From positions 1 through 8,035 of the forward strand of contig CADCPU010000108.1 in the NCBI GenBank assembly GCA_902803365.1: 8,035 nt of DNA. Direction: 5' to 3'. The notes beneath the pieces were generated by a model. It was not told where the DNA came from. It made no database searches and saw only the letters and a list, made by a program, of their open reading frames with translations. A program made the position numbers and the translations under genes. Below are positions 1 through 6,241 of this stretch, one piece after another (within the stretch, counting starts at the first letter, position 1; the number at the start of each line of letters is the position of its first letter). Origin of the DNA: Oscillospiraceae bacterium (GTDB lineage: Bacteria; Bacillota_A; Clostridia; Saccharofermentanales; Saccharofermentanaceae).

Positions 1-26
1 AGCGGAATGTGGTTGTGGCTTTGGTC

Positions 27-51
27 ACTCACCCTTAGGGTGAGTTTTTTT
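27..51 (+). terminator. Candidate plus-strand intrinsic terminator (first)
   Basis: The palindrome gives a GC-containing stem (ACTCACCC with GGGTGAGT) closed by a UUA loop, followed at once by T45-T51. This has the shape of a rho-independent terminator reading rightward and would serve a plus-strand gene outside the left edge. On the minus strand the same hairpin is followed by GACC, so it should work in one direction only. The tight loop and the repetitive setting keep this from being certain. Confidence 0.5.
28..44. repeat. 17-bp palindrome, copy 1
   Basis: CTCACCCTTAGGGTGAG is a perfect inverted repeat of two 8-base arms around one central base. The flanking A27 and T45 extend it to 19 bp here. 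It is followed directly by seven T's. As RNA it would form a 7-8 bp stem with a 3-nt UUA loop. Confidence 0.95.
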
Positions 52-69
52 GTGAGACTTCTCTGCAGA

Positions 70-86
70 CTCACCCTTAGGGTGAG
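70..86. repeat. 17-bp palindrome, copy 2
   Basis: Identical to the copy at 28-44 and starting exactly 42 bp after it. It is followed by CGGAATG and not by a T-run, so it is not a good terminator on either strand. It could be a protein binding site or simply part of the repeat. Confidence 0.95.
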
Positions 87-110
87 CGGAATGTGGTTGT
101 GGCTTTGGTC

Positions 111-135
111 ACTCACCCTTAGGGTGAGTTTTTTT
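111..135 (+). terminator. Candidate plus-strand intrinsic terminator (second)
   Basis: Exact repeat of the hairpin and T-run at 27-51, 84 bp downstream, with T129-T135 as the tail. In tandem with the first it would be a double stop for rightward transcription approaching the 3' end of the minus-strand lipoprotein gene. Confidence 0.5.
112..128. repeat. 17-bp palindrome, copy 3
   Basis: Identical to the other copies, 42 bp after the second. Like copy 1, it is flanked by A111 and T129 and followed by seven T's. Confidence 0.95.
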
Positions 136-153
136 GTGAGGCTTCCCTGCTGA

Positions 154-170
154 CTCACCCTTAGGGTGAG
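154..170. repeat. 17-bp palindrome, copy 4
   Basis: Identical to the other copies, 42 bp after the third. It is followed by the start of the CGGAATGTGG spacer, where the repeat breaks off at 181, a few bases before the minus-strand terminator. Confidence 0.95.
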
Positions 171-190
171 CGGAATGTGGGAGAGGATAT

Positions 191-224
191 AAAAAGACCG
201 CTAAGCGCGAACTCAGCGGTCTTT
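191..224 (-). terminator. Intrinsic terminator of the lipoprotein gene
   Basis: On the minus strand, bases 224-212 pair with 205-193 in a 13-bp stem that includes one G-U pair (214 with 203). The loop is six bases (211-206) and the tail is five U's (195-191), partly shared with the stem. On the plus strand the wobble becomes an A-C mismatch and only three T's follow, so the signal points leftward. It lies about 40 bases after the stop codon at 263. Confidence 0.9.
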
Positions 225-262
225 AAGACTCAATAAAACAATCAGATAAAAGGTGCGATAGA

Positions 263-958
263 TCAGCCTACAGCATCGAGGTCATATGTATAAGACATTT
301 CGATCTTGAGGAGCTGTGTTGAAGGATCATATGTAATAGCTGCGTCTCTAGGGCACTGTACTTTCTCATCTTCTGTATATGTGATGATTCCGTCCTTCTC
401 TTCACCCTTAATATAAGGAAGCTGATCGATGATCTCCTGTGAAACGATGTACTCACTGACAGCTGTGTAAGAGTCATCAGAATCCTTATAGGATGAGAAA
501 CCTCTGTAAAGGTATGCGATAGGATTATTCTCATCATCAACAAAACCTTCTCCTACAAGGAAAACCGCATCTGCTTCAGCAGAATTAACTGTGAAACCGT
601 CTGCTACGAGTTTCTTGAATTCTTCCTTGAGGATCTCATCAGTAAAATCTTCTTCTTTGGCTTCTGGCTCTTCATCTTCAAAAGTCAAAGAGTAGTATTT
701 CTGATAGTCATAATACTTCATATAGTTCTCATCGATAGGCATGCTCTGATCAGGAATCACTGTCTCAATAGTCTCTTCCCAATCCTCTTCATAGTCTTCT
801 TCATCTTCAATGTCTTCTGTTTCAGTTTCAGCTTCTGTTGTTGTAGCCTCTGTTGTTGTCTCGGCTGCTGTAGTTGTTGTCTCCTCAGCCTTCTGTGAGC
901 AAGCGCTCATTACCATTGTCAAAGCCAATACAGGTACTACTAATTTTGCGTATTTCAT
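263..958 (-). CDS. Lipoprotein with Thr/Glu-rich linker, function unknown
   Basis: The predicted product has 231 residues and begins MKYAKLVV, with a hydrophobic stretch and a lipobox (M17-S-A-C20), so it should be exported and lipid-anchored at Cys20. A linker rich in Thr and Glu follows (about residues 23-45), then a strongly acidic segment and a soluble domain with many Tyr, Asp and Glu. I do not recognise the family of that domain. I chose the ATG at 956-958 because GGAGG lies 10 bases upstream (969-973). The frame extends to a TTG at 991, but that would place the ribosome binding site inside the gene and spoil the signal peptide. The gene is downstream of the ABC permease but separated from it by a strong terminator, so it is probably a separate unit or fed by read-through. 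A role as a surface partner of the transporter or kinase is inference from position only. Confidence 0.85.
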   Translation of the reverse strand: MKYAKLVVPVLALTMVMSACSQKAEETTTTAAETTTEATTTEAETETEDIEDEEDYEEDWEETIETVIPDQSMPIDENYMKYYDYQKYYSLTFEDEEPEAKEEDFTDEILKEEFKKLVADGFTVNSAEADAVFLVGEGFVDDENNPIAYLYRGFSSYKDSDDSYTAVSEYIVSQEIIDQLPYIKGEEKDGIITYTEDEKVQCPRDAAITYDPSTQLLKIEMSYTYDLDAVG

Positions 959-968
959 TTTTTTATTT

Positions 969-973
969 CCTCC
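969..973 (-). promoter_or_regulatory. Ribosome binding site that fixes the lipoprotein start
   Basis: GGAGG on the minus strand, 10 bases before the ATG at 958-956. It lies inside the longer frame that begins at the TTG at 991, which shows that the longer version is not the real start. Confidence 0.85.
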
Positions 974-980
974 ATTTTCT

Positions 981-997
981 TGTCGGATCAACCGACA
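981..997 (-). other. Small inverted repeat in the lipoprotein leader
   Basis: TGTCGG (997-992) and CCGACA (986-981) form a perfect 6-bp stem around a 5-base loop, seven bases upstream of the ribosome binding site. It has no T-run. It could be a leader hairpin affecting mRNA stability or translation, or a small operator. I see no convincing -35/-10 pair between here and the upstream terminator, so the transcription start is unknown. Confidence 0.5.
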
Positions 998-1037
998 TAC
1001 TTATGACGAAGCTGAAAAAAGACGCGTTGCACTTTTC

Positions 1038-1051
1038 GAAAAAATTTTTTC
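1038..1051. other. A6T6 tract
   Basis: G-A6-T6-C is a perfect 14-bp palindrome immediately beyond the T-tail of the permease terminator. Runs like this bend DNA and could act as an UP element for the following lipoprotein gene. It is also simply AT-rich intergenic sequence, so the role is speculative. Confidence 0.4.
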
Positions 1052-1084
1052 AAAAAAATAACGTCCCCCGTTTGGAGGACGTTA
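1052..1084 (-). terminator. Intrinsic terminator after the ABC permease
   Basis: On the minus strand, bases 1084-1074 pair with 1069-1059 in an 11-bp stem that includes one U-G pair (1076 with 1067). The loop is four bases (1073-1070) and seven U's follow (1058-1052). It starts 14 bases after the permease stop codon. It ends the ATPase/permease transcript and separates it from the next lipoprotein gene. Confidence 0.92.
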
Positions 1085-1097
1085 ATATCTATCCGAA

Positions 1098-3443
1098 TTA
1101 TTCTGCAATTAACATGTTATAGGCTTCGATGTTCTTGATCTTGCGGGACTCGAAAAGAGCGAACAGGAATGAGAGAACGATGATGCCTGCTGCAATGATC
1201 GCTACGCCCGGGATCGGGATATCGAAGTCGGCTTTAACGACGCCGAATGCCATCATTGCGATGTTCATGTAAGGGTTAGCCGCGAAGTATGAGATCACGG
1301 AGAAGACGATCGTTGAAAGGATGATCGTAGGCATGAAGCTAAGGGCTGTCTGGAGAATGAGATCTCTTGATGTGTAGCCGATCGCTTTGTAGATGCCGTA
1401 GTCCTTGCGCTTGTTATAGATCAGAGATCTGATCAAGAGGTAAAGGACAAGGAGGATGACAACTACGGAGATCACGCATATAACTCCGAGCATCAGGGCT
1501 GCGAGGCCTTTGAAGGTTGTCATGGAGCCTTCAACTGCAACTTCAAAGTTTGTCGTTGAAAGGATGTGTGCGCCAAACTCGTCCTTGCATGCTTCGATGA
1601 GCTTATCAGCTTCTTTACTGTCGATATCTGCGTAGTATGTATCCGGGAGGTATTCCATATCCATCAGATGCTCAGCACCTGCCATATTGAATACGCCCTC
1701 ACGGCCGGAGTTGTTGGCTGTCTGGATGAGACCTGAGATAACGTAGGAGAATGAATTGTCACCATAGTCGAACTTGACCTCATCACCGATCTCAAAACCG
1801 TAGTCTCTAGCGAACTTACCGCTTACTGCTACTTCGTTGTCGTGCTCAGGGAGTCTGCCGTCATAGCAAGAGTTCTGGTTGTTAAGCTTAGTCGTATCAT
1901 CGATGATATAGACATAGAGCTTATCTTCGTCGTTATATGTTACACGTGAATTGTTGATGATCCTTAAGTTCTGGCCGCCGTTCTTTGTGAGGAAATCAGC
2001 AGCCTCGTCCTTGGTCTCGTAATCGAATGTAACGATCGCACCGCAGGACTCGAAAGCCATCATCTCGAGCTTAGGATGGCGGTTGAAGTTCTCATACATG
2101 AGAAGTGAGATCACGCAGAGGAATACGATGACGCCTACTACGAAGAATGTGATTATGTTCTGCTTCTTGTTTGCCATCATGGTCTTGAGAGCAAGGTTCA
2201 AGTTAAGGCTTGTGGAAGACTTGGAAAGTGCGAAGTGATTCTTCTTGAAGTTATGACCGGCTGTGCCTTCACGGAGAGCTACGATAGGTTCGATCTTCTT
2301 GATCTTGCGGAGAGCAAAAGCAGAGATGATCAGGGTAAATGTTACTACTGCGACAAATGGGATAACTGTAGCGAGCGCATTAAAGGATACGCTGTAAGGG
2401 ATACCCATCTGGGACACTGCATACTTGGCGATGACAGGCATCAACACGTATGAGCAAGCCGTACCGATAACAGAACCGATGATGGAAAGGATGAAGAACT
2501 GAAGGAGGAGCGAACGGTCAAGGTCTTTACTTGTATAACCGATAGCCTTGAGGGCGCCGATGGTCTTCATATTCTCTCTTACGTAGTTAGTGATGCTGCT
2601 GACGAGCATGAGAAGGATAACAATGAGTACGACCATTGTAGTTACGAGGTTGGATACAGCGATGATAAGAGACATGAATGTTCTGGATGATACAACGCTG
2701 CTCAATGTCTGCATCTTGACTTCAGATCTCGGGGAACCCGCGAGGATCCTGTTGTTTGCTTCGAGCTGGAACTTGGATTCCTTGATGCCGTCCTTGAGAT
2801 CATATGCGATGAATACACATTCCTGGGAGTCCTTGTCCTTAGAATAAAGGTCTGCATAAGTATCTTCATCGAGGATGTATTCGAAAGAACTGGAGTTGTT
2901 GCATCCGAAGTAAGGTGTTGTGGTAAAGCCTCTTACTGTGAGGTCATATGAGCTGTCCTTGAGTTCGAGCTTAAAGTCGTCACCGATCTCATATCCGCCG
3001 CTTGATCTGTACTGATATGGGAGAAGGACGTAAGAAGAACTGATCGACGTATCTTCTTCAACTACTTCTGTTCTTGCCATGGTGCGGTCGTAAGCGCTGC
3101 TGTCGTTAACGACGAGTGCGGTTACGACTGTTCCCTCACCGAACGGAACTGATGTTGAAGAGTAAAGAAGGAATCTGTCACTGATATAGTTCTCGACTTC
3201 GTCTCCGAGGGAGTCCTTGATGAATTCGTCGTTGATCTTTTCGAGATCGCCGGAGATCCTGATGTAACCGTCGCCGGAGTTGAGTCTGTCGGATTCTGTC
3301 TTTGCCAGAGGGTATGCGTCCAGGAACAGGAGAAGTGAGAGGCCGACGAGCATTGCTGCGATGATCATGAGGCAGATCAGGCCGATCGCCGTGCCCTTGT
3401 TCTTTTTGATGTGGGACTTGGTAAGAAGGAGCAACTTATTCAT
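1098..3443 (-). CDS. ABC transporter permease with two FtsX domains
   Basis: The 781-residue membrane subunit partners the ATPase encoded just upstream. It reads as two MacB/FtsX-like halves. Half one has a membrane segment at about 18-42, an extracytoplasmic domain of about 210 residues and three segments (about 256-285, 312-337, 355-378). Half two repeats this with a segment at about 429-449, an extracytoplasmic domain of about 195 residues and three segments (about 645-674, 700-722, 745-765). Both halves carry the same cytoplasmic signature after their second segment: IGALKAIGYTSKDL (295-308) and YGIYKAIGYTSRDL (682-695). Each ends in a matching basic motif (KKIEPIVALREG and RKIKNIEAYNML). 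Transporters of this class (type VII, MacB/LolCDE/FtsEX/BceAB kin) usually move lipids or peptides at the outer face, or transmit force, and do not pump solutes through a channel. The substrate is unknown. The start lies one base after the ATPase stop with only a weak ribosome binding site, so translation is probably coupled. Confidence 0.95.
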   Translation of the reverse strand: MNKLLLLTKSHIKKNKGTAIGLICLMIIAAMLVGLSLLLFLDAYPLAKTESDRLNSGDGYIRISGDLEKINDEFIKDSLGDEVENYISDRFLLYSSTSVPFGEGTVVTALVVNDSSAYDRTMARTEVVEEDTSISSSYVLLPYQYRSSGGYEIGDDFKLELKDSSYDLTVRGFTTTPYFGCNNSSSFEYILDEDTYADLYSKDKDSQECVFIAYDLKDGIKESKFQLEANNRILAGSPRSEVKMQTLSSVVSSRTFMSLIIAVSNLVTTMVVLIVILLMLVSSITNYVRENMKTIGALKAIGYTSKDLDRSLLLQFFILSIIGSVIGTACSYVLMPVIAKYAVSQMGIPYSVSFNALATVIPFVAVVTFTLIISAFALRKIKKIEPIVALREGTAGHNFKKNHFALSKSSTSLNLNLALKTMMANKKQNIITFFVVGVIVFLCVISLLMYENFNRHPKLEMMAFESCGAIVTFDYETKDEAADFLTKNGGQNLRIINNSRVTYNDEDKLYVYIIDDTTKLNNQNSCYDGRLPEHDNEVAVSGKFARDYGFEIGDEVKFDYGDNSFSYVISGLIQTANNSGREGVFNMAGAEHLMDMEYLPDTYYADIDSKEADKLIEACKDEFGAHILSTTNFEVAVEGSMTTFKGLAALMLGVICVISVVVILLVLYLLIRSLIYNKRKDYGIYKAIGYTSRDLILQTALSFMPTIILSTIVFSVISYFAANPYMNIAMMAFGVVKADFDIPIPGVAIIAAGIIVLSFLFALFESRKIKNIEAYNMLIAE

Positions 3444-3444
3444 A

Positions 3445-4200
3445 TTACCACCCCATTCCGCCTAAGAAGTCACGGAGCTTCAAGTGGCGCTCCTTATCGC
3501 CTGAAACGTACTTGCCGAGGTCGAGCTTGCCTGCGATCTCACCGTCTTTGACGTACAAGATCCTGTTGCCTCTTCTCGCGCTAGTGATGTCGTGAGTTAC
3601 CATTACGATCGACTGGCCGTCATTGTTTGCCTTTGTAAGAGCGTCGAGTACGTCTTTACCTGTCTTGGAGTTAAGAGCTCCTGTCGGCTCGTCAGCGAAA
3701 ACGAGCTGAGGCTTATTTACGAGTGCTCGTGCGATACCTACTCGCTGAGCCTCACCGCCTGAAAGCTGTGTCGGGAACTTGTCCCACTTGCTCTCATCGA
3801 TGTCTACTGCCTTAAGTGTTGCCTGAGCCTTTGCTACTGCATTCTTTCTGTTCTTGTCCACGAGGAATGCTGATGCGAGGACGTTATCGAGGACGCTCAT
3901 GGAATCTACGAGGTAGGTCTGCTGGAATACGAAGCCGCAGTGCTTTCTTCTGAAGATCGCGAGCTCGTCTGAGTTCATCTTTGTGATCGTCTCGCCTGCG
4001 AATGTTACATCGCCGAGTGTCGGCTTATCCATTCCTGAGAGTGCGTAGAGGAGTGTTGACTTACCTGCGCCGCTCGCACCCATTATGATAGTAAAATCAC
4101 CTTCGTAAATATCGAGGTCTACGTTTCTGAGTACGTGCTGCTGTACTCCTCCGTTTGAAAATGTTTTGCAAAGTCTGTTGGTTTTGATTATTTCGTTCAT
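3445..4200 (-). CDS. ABC transporter ATP-binding protein, MacB/LolD type
   Basis: The 251-residue cytoplasmic ATPase would power the double-FtsX permease. All nucleotide-binding motifs are intact: Walker A GASGAGKST (41-49), Q-loop Gln93, signature LSGGE (146-150) followed by AQRVGIARAL, Walker B LVFADEP with catalytic Glu171, and the switch His203. The sequence FADEPTGALNSKTGKDV is typical of the LolD/MacB/BceA branch, whose partners are FtsX-type permeases. The ATG at 4200-4198 is preceded by AAGGAGG (4218-4212) at 11 bases. The gene begins a separate unit downstream of the kinase gene, behind a promoter region with response-regulator-like repeats, and its stop is one base from the permease start. 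The exact subfamily cannot be settled by eye. It is not clearly BceA, because the neighbouring kinase and permease are built differently from BceS and BceB. Confidence 0.96.
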   Translation of the reverse strand: MNEIIKTNRLCKTFSNGGVQQHVLRNVDLDIYEGDFTIIMGASGAGKSTLLYALSGMDKPTLGDVTFAGETITKMNSDELAIFRRKHCGFVFQQTYLVDSMSVLDNVLASAFLVDKNRKNAVAKAQATLKAVDIDESKWDKFPTQLSGGEAQRVGIARALVNKPQLVFADEPTGALNSKTGKDVLDALTKANNDGQSIVMVTHDITSARRGNRILYVKDGEIAGKLDLGKYVSGDKERHLKLRDFLGGMGW

Positions 4201-4211
4201 ATAGCTTATCG

Positions 4212-4218
4212 CCTCCTT
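4212..4218 (-). promoter_or_regulatory. Strong ribosome binding site of the ABC ATPase gene
   Basis: AAGGAGG on the minus strand, 11 bases upstream of the ATG. The spacing is at the long end of the normal range but the match to the anti-Shine-Dalgarno sequence is full. Confidence 0.85.
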
Positions 4219-4223
4219 ATGGC

Positions 4224-4232
4224 ACTATAGTA
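4224..4232 (-). promoter_or_regulatory. Candidate -10 region of the ABC operon
   Basis: The minus strand reads TACTATAGT here, holding two overlapping candidates: TACTAT (4232-4227) and TATAGT (4229-4224, five of six matches to TATAAT). No good TTGACA lies 16-18 bases upstream. In that place are TTAAG direct repeats, which is the layout of an activator-dependent promoter where a bound response regulator replaces the -35 contact. Confidence 0.55.
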
Positions 4233-4238
4233 CCTGTG

Positions 4239-4281
4239 CAACCCTTAAGTGCCTTTAAGGAACTCTTAAATAATTCTTAAA
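4239..4281 (-). promoter_or_regulatory. Four direct repeats, probable response-regulator box
   Basis: The minus strand carries four successive TTAA-cored units: TTTAAGAATTA (4281-4271), TTTAAGAGTTC (4270-4260), CTTAAAGGCA (4259-4250) and CTTAAGGGTTG (4249-4239). The spacing is 11, 11 and 10 bases, one helical turn each. OmpR-family regulators bind as head-to-tail dimers on such repeats; PmrA boxes (CTTAA-type) and Gram-positive PhoP boxes (TTAACA-type) are known examples. The first unit includes the stop codon of the kinase gene (TAA, 4279-4277), and the last ends seven bases before the candidate -10 at 4232. I infer that the neighbouring response regulator binds here and activates the ATPase/permease genes. 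Confidence 0.7.
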
Positions 4282-5527
4282 TCGTCCGGATCAGGAATAA
4301 GACCTGAAGGCCCGGTTCTTCATTGGTCACGAAAACATCTCCGTCCATACTCTTAAGGAAATAAGAAGTAAGGTAAAGGCCGAGGCCAGCGCCGTCCTTG
4401 CCTTCGCTGTTGGCGCCTCTTTTATATTTCTCCTTGATGACTGCTGCTTCCTGCTCGGTAACACCGGGACCAAAGTCTCTAACGGTGACCTTAAGATAGC
4501 CGTCTTCAAGCTTGGCATCGACCTTGATATCCGTACCAGCGTATTTATATGAATTGATAAACACGTTATCGAAAGCCTGCTGCAGGCGGAGCTTATCGGT
4601 AAACACACGACATTCGGGAATAGTAAAGTCAGCACACTTATTAAGATAATCTGCATTTTTGATCGCCTGATATACGCTGTCTGAAGTATTCTCGCCCGGA
4701 TCTACTTCGATCTCGGTCGCATCCTGAACGCTCGAATTAAAGAGATTATCCACGAGCTGCGTAAGCTCGTCAGCCTTGAAATTGATGGAATTAAAACGCT
4801 CCTTGATCTTCTCGTCCTGAGAGATCTCATAGCCGAATTCGGAAGCGGACTTGATCGATGCTACAGGAGTCTTGATATCGTGAGAGAGCTTGGCAACGAC
4901 TTCCTTCTTGGCGTCGTTGGCTGCTTTCTCGGCCGCGCGTGACTTCTTAAGTTCTGTTCTCATAAGGTCGAACGCTTCAGTAAACTCACCGAAGATGTGT
5001 CCCTTATCGAGAGTAAGCGGCACATCAAGATCGCCGCCAGCCACACGCTCCGCAAAAGCAGAAAGCTTGTTAAACGGCTCAACGATCTTCTTATTAAGAT
5101 AGATATAGTAAACGACTATAAGTACAGCCTGACAGACCGTGCTGACAACAATGGTTATCGCGATCTTAAGCTGCCAATTGCCTATCATCTCGGTCGTGTT
5201 GTTCTTGAAAATAATATGTCCCTGAAGCTCACCGTCGCACATTATGTCCAGTATGGTATCGCTGCGCTTGACCGCACCGCTTATCGTTTCTGACAGATTG
5301 CTGCCGTTTTTAAATACGACATTTCCGTCGTTATCCAATATAGAATATTCAAGCTCGGTCGGATAAAGTTCTTCTTTGCCGTAGTTTTCCTCGATGGTCT
5401 TGAGGCAGTCGTTTACGGCAACGCTGTCCTGGTGGACCGATCCGGTCTTCTTTAAGAAAAAGACCGTCAGGACCGCTTCTAATGCGAAGATCAATACTAT
5501 AAGAAAGATAAATCCCCTGCTCTTCAT
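4277..5527 (-). CDS. Sensor histidine kinase with extracytoplasmic sensor
   Basis: The 416-residue membrane kinase would phosphorylate the response regulator encoded just upstream. It has a membrane segment at about 5-25, an outside sensor of about 90 residues (27-117), a second segment at about 119-143, and a HAMP linker (about 146-198, with KIVEPFNKLSAFAERVAGGDLDVPL-like spacing). A HisKA domain follows with phosphoacceptor His216 in SHDIKTP, then a complete ATPase domain: N-box with Asn321/Asn325, G1 box DFGPG (351-355) and G2 box GAGLGLYLT (379-387). The sensor has a stretch resembling PAS/Cache folds (YSILDNDGNVVFKNGS, 61-76) and two cysteines (41 and 97); the ligand is unknown. Its ATG overlaps the regulator stop by one base (TGATG), with AGGGTG seven bases upstream. 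The large sensor argues against a BceS-type kinase, which has almost no outside loop. Confidence 0.95.
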   Translation of the reverse strand: MKSRGFIFLIVLIFALEAVLTVFFLKKTGSVHQDSVAVNDCLKTIEENYGKEELYPTELEYSILDNDGNVVFKNGSNLSETISGAVKRSDTILDIMCDGELQGHIIFKNNTTEMIGNWQLKIAITIVVSTVCQAVLIVVYYIYLNKKIVEPFNKLSAFAERVAGGDLDVPLTLDKGHIFGEFTEAFDLMRTELKKSRAAEKAANDAKKEVVAKLSHDIKTPVASIKSASEFGYEISQDEKIKERFNSINFKADELTQLVDNLFNSSVQDATEIEVDPGENTSDSVYQAIKNADYLNKCADFTIPECRVFTDKLRLQQAFDNVFINSYKYAGTDIKVDAKLEDGYLKVTVRDFGPGVTEQEAAVIKEKYKRGANSEGKDGAGLGLYLTSYFLKSMDGDVFVTNEEPGLQVLFLIRTI

Positions 5528-6219
5528 CAGGCGTCACCCTGGATATACTTATAGCCTTCCTTCCAGACGGTCACGATGCGAACTGGGTTCTTGGGATCGT
5601 CTTCGATTGCCTCACGGAGTTTTCTGATATGCACGTTCAAGGTTCCGTCTGAAGTGAACTTATCTTTCCATACGTTATCGAAAAGCTCAGCCTTCGTGAT
5701 CAGACGGTTCTTGTTTTCGACAAGATAGCAGAGCAAAGAAAACTCCATGCTCGTAAGTTTCTTCTCGATCCCGTCAACGAAAACGGTCTTGTTCTTAAGA
5801 TCGACCTTAAGCTTGCCGTCCTCGAAAACATCCGCCTTAGCAGGTGCCTCCGTAACGCCGAAGCGCTTCAGGACGACCTTGACCTTGGCAAGGATAACGC
5901 CAAGAGAATAAGGCTTCTCGATATAGTCGTCGCCGCCTATGTTGAGCGCGATTATCTTGTCGTCATCGGTATTACGAGCTGAGATAAACAGGATCGGAAC
6001 GTTCATCGTGGTCCTGATGTGCTTACAGAGTTCAAAGCCGCTGCCGTCACTTAAGTTGATATCAAGAAGGATCAACGAAGCTTTGTTTTCTTTGAAAAAC
6101 TCCAATGCCTCGACCATACTGTAAACAGCGCGGGTCTTAACATCGAACATATTAAAATACTCACAGGTATTATCGGCGAGAACTTTCTCGTCATCAATGA
6201 TCAAACAATCGTAATTCAT
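5527..6219 (-). CDS. OmpR/PhoB-family response regulator
   Basis: The 230-residue cytoplasmic DNA-binding regulator is paired with the adjacent kinase. The receiver domain covers about 1-118: acidic pocket Asp9/Asp10, phosphoacceptor Asp53 in LLDINL, switch Ser80 and the conserved Lys102-Pro103. A short linker leads to a winged-helix domain (about 131-228) with the usual LTSMEFSLLCYL start, the recognition-helix region DGTLNVHIRKLREAI (191-205) and the terminal wing TVWKEGYKY. All key residues are present, so it should be phosphorylation-controlled. The ATG at 6219-6217 has GAGGAG (6233-6228) eight bases upstream. The likely target is the set of TTAAG repeats before the ABC ATPase gene. Only one isolated TTAAG (6280-6276) lies upstream of its own gene, so autoregulation through the same box is not evident. 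Confidence 0.96.
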   Translation of the reverse strand: MNYDCLIIDDEKVLADNTCEYFNMFDVKTRAVYSMVEALEFFKENKASLILLDINLSDGSGFELCKHIRTTMNVPILFISARNTDDDKIIALNIGGDDYIEKPYSLGVILAKVKVVLKRFGVTEAPAKADVFEDGKLKVDLKNKTVFVDGIEKKLTSMEFSLLCYLVENKNRLITKAELFDNVWKDKFTSDGTLNVHIRKLREAIEDDPKNPVRIVTVWKEGYKYIQGDA

Positions 6220-6241
6220 ATACTGTTCTCCTCTTATTCAC

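Larger units (their letters stand above)
1..180. repeat. 84-bp tandem repeat, two full copies plus the start of a third
   Basis: Unit 1 covers 1-84 and unit 2 covers 85-168. A third copy begins at 169 and matches for 12 bases before diverging at 181. The two full units differ at only three positions, all in the stretch between the T-run and the second palindrome (57, 62 and 67 against 141, 146 and 151). Each unit carries two copies of the palindrome CTCACCCTTAGGGTGAG with two different 25-bp spacers, one beginning with seven T's and one beginning CGGAATGTGG. The window starts with AG followed by the second spacer, as expected if another palindrome ends at base 2, so the array probably continues to the left. 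No open reading frame runs through it. Its function is unknown; it lies just beyond the terminator of the minus-strand lipoprotein gene. Confidence 0.93.

Noticed and set aside
28..170. Telomere-like TTAGGG/CCCTAA repeats
   Set aside because: TTAGGG appears only as the centre of the palindrome, never in tandem, and the surroundings are plainly bacterial genes.
1..180. CRISPR array
   Set aside because: The repeat is only 17 bp and the 25-bp intervals are not unique: two spacers alternate and recur almost unchanged. The whole is an 84-bp tandem duplication.
959..991. Longer lipoprotein with a TTG start at 991
   Set aside because: The extra 11 residues include the ribosome binding site of the internal ATG and would put charged residues ahead of a signal peptide that is complete without them.
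810..1061. Plus-strand reading frame of 83 codons rich in Val and Ser
   Set aside because: It is the opposite strand of the Thr/Glu-rich lipoprotein linker. The V/S repetition is a by-product, and there is no ribosome binding site.
2235..2847. Plus-strand frames inside the permease gene
   Set aside because: They lie wholly inside a well-supported gene on the other strand and show no recognisable protein features.
4201..4281. Riboswitch or attenuator before the ABC ATPase
   Set aside because: The gap is under 80 bases, has no stem followed by a T-run, and is accounted for by the direct repeats, a -10 candidate and the ribosome binding site.
4997..5293. Plus-strand frame of 98 codons inside the kinase gene
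   Set aside because: It overlaps the HAMP and membrane region of a clear histidine kinase and has no plausible start signal or motif.
1098..6219. Classical BceRS-BceAB bacitracin-type module
   Set aside because: The kinase has an outside sensor of about 90 residues and a HAMP domain, which BceS kinases lack. The permease reads as two four-segment halves with two large outside domains, unlike the ten-segment BceB with one.
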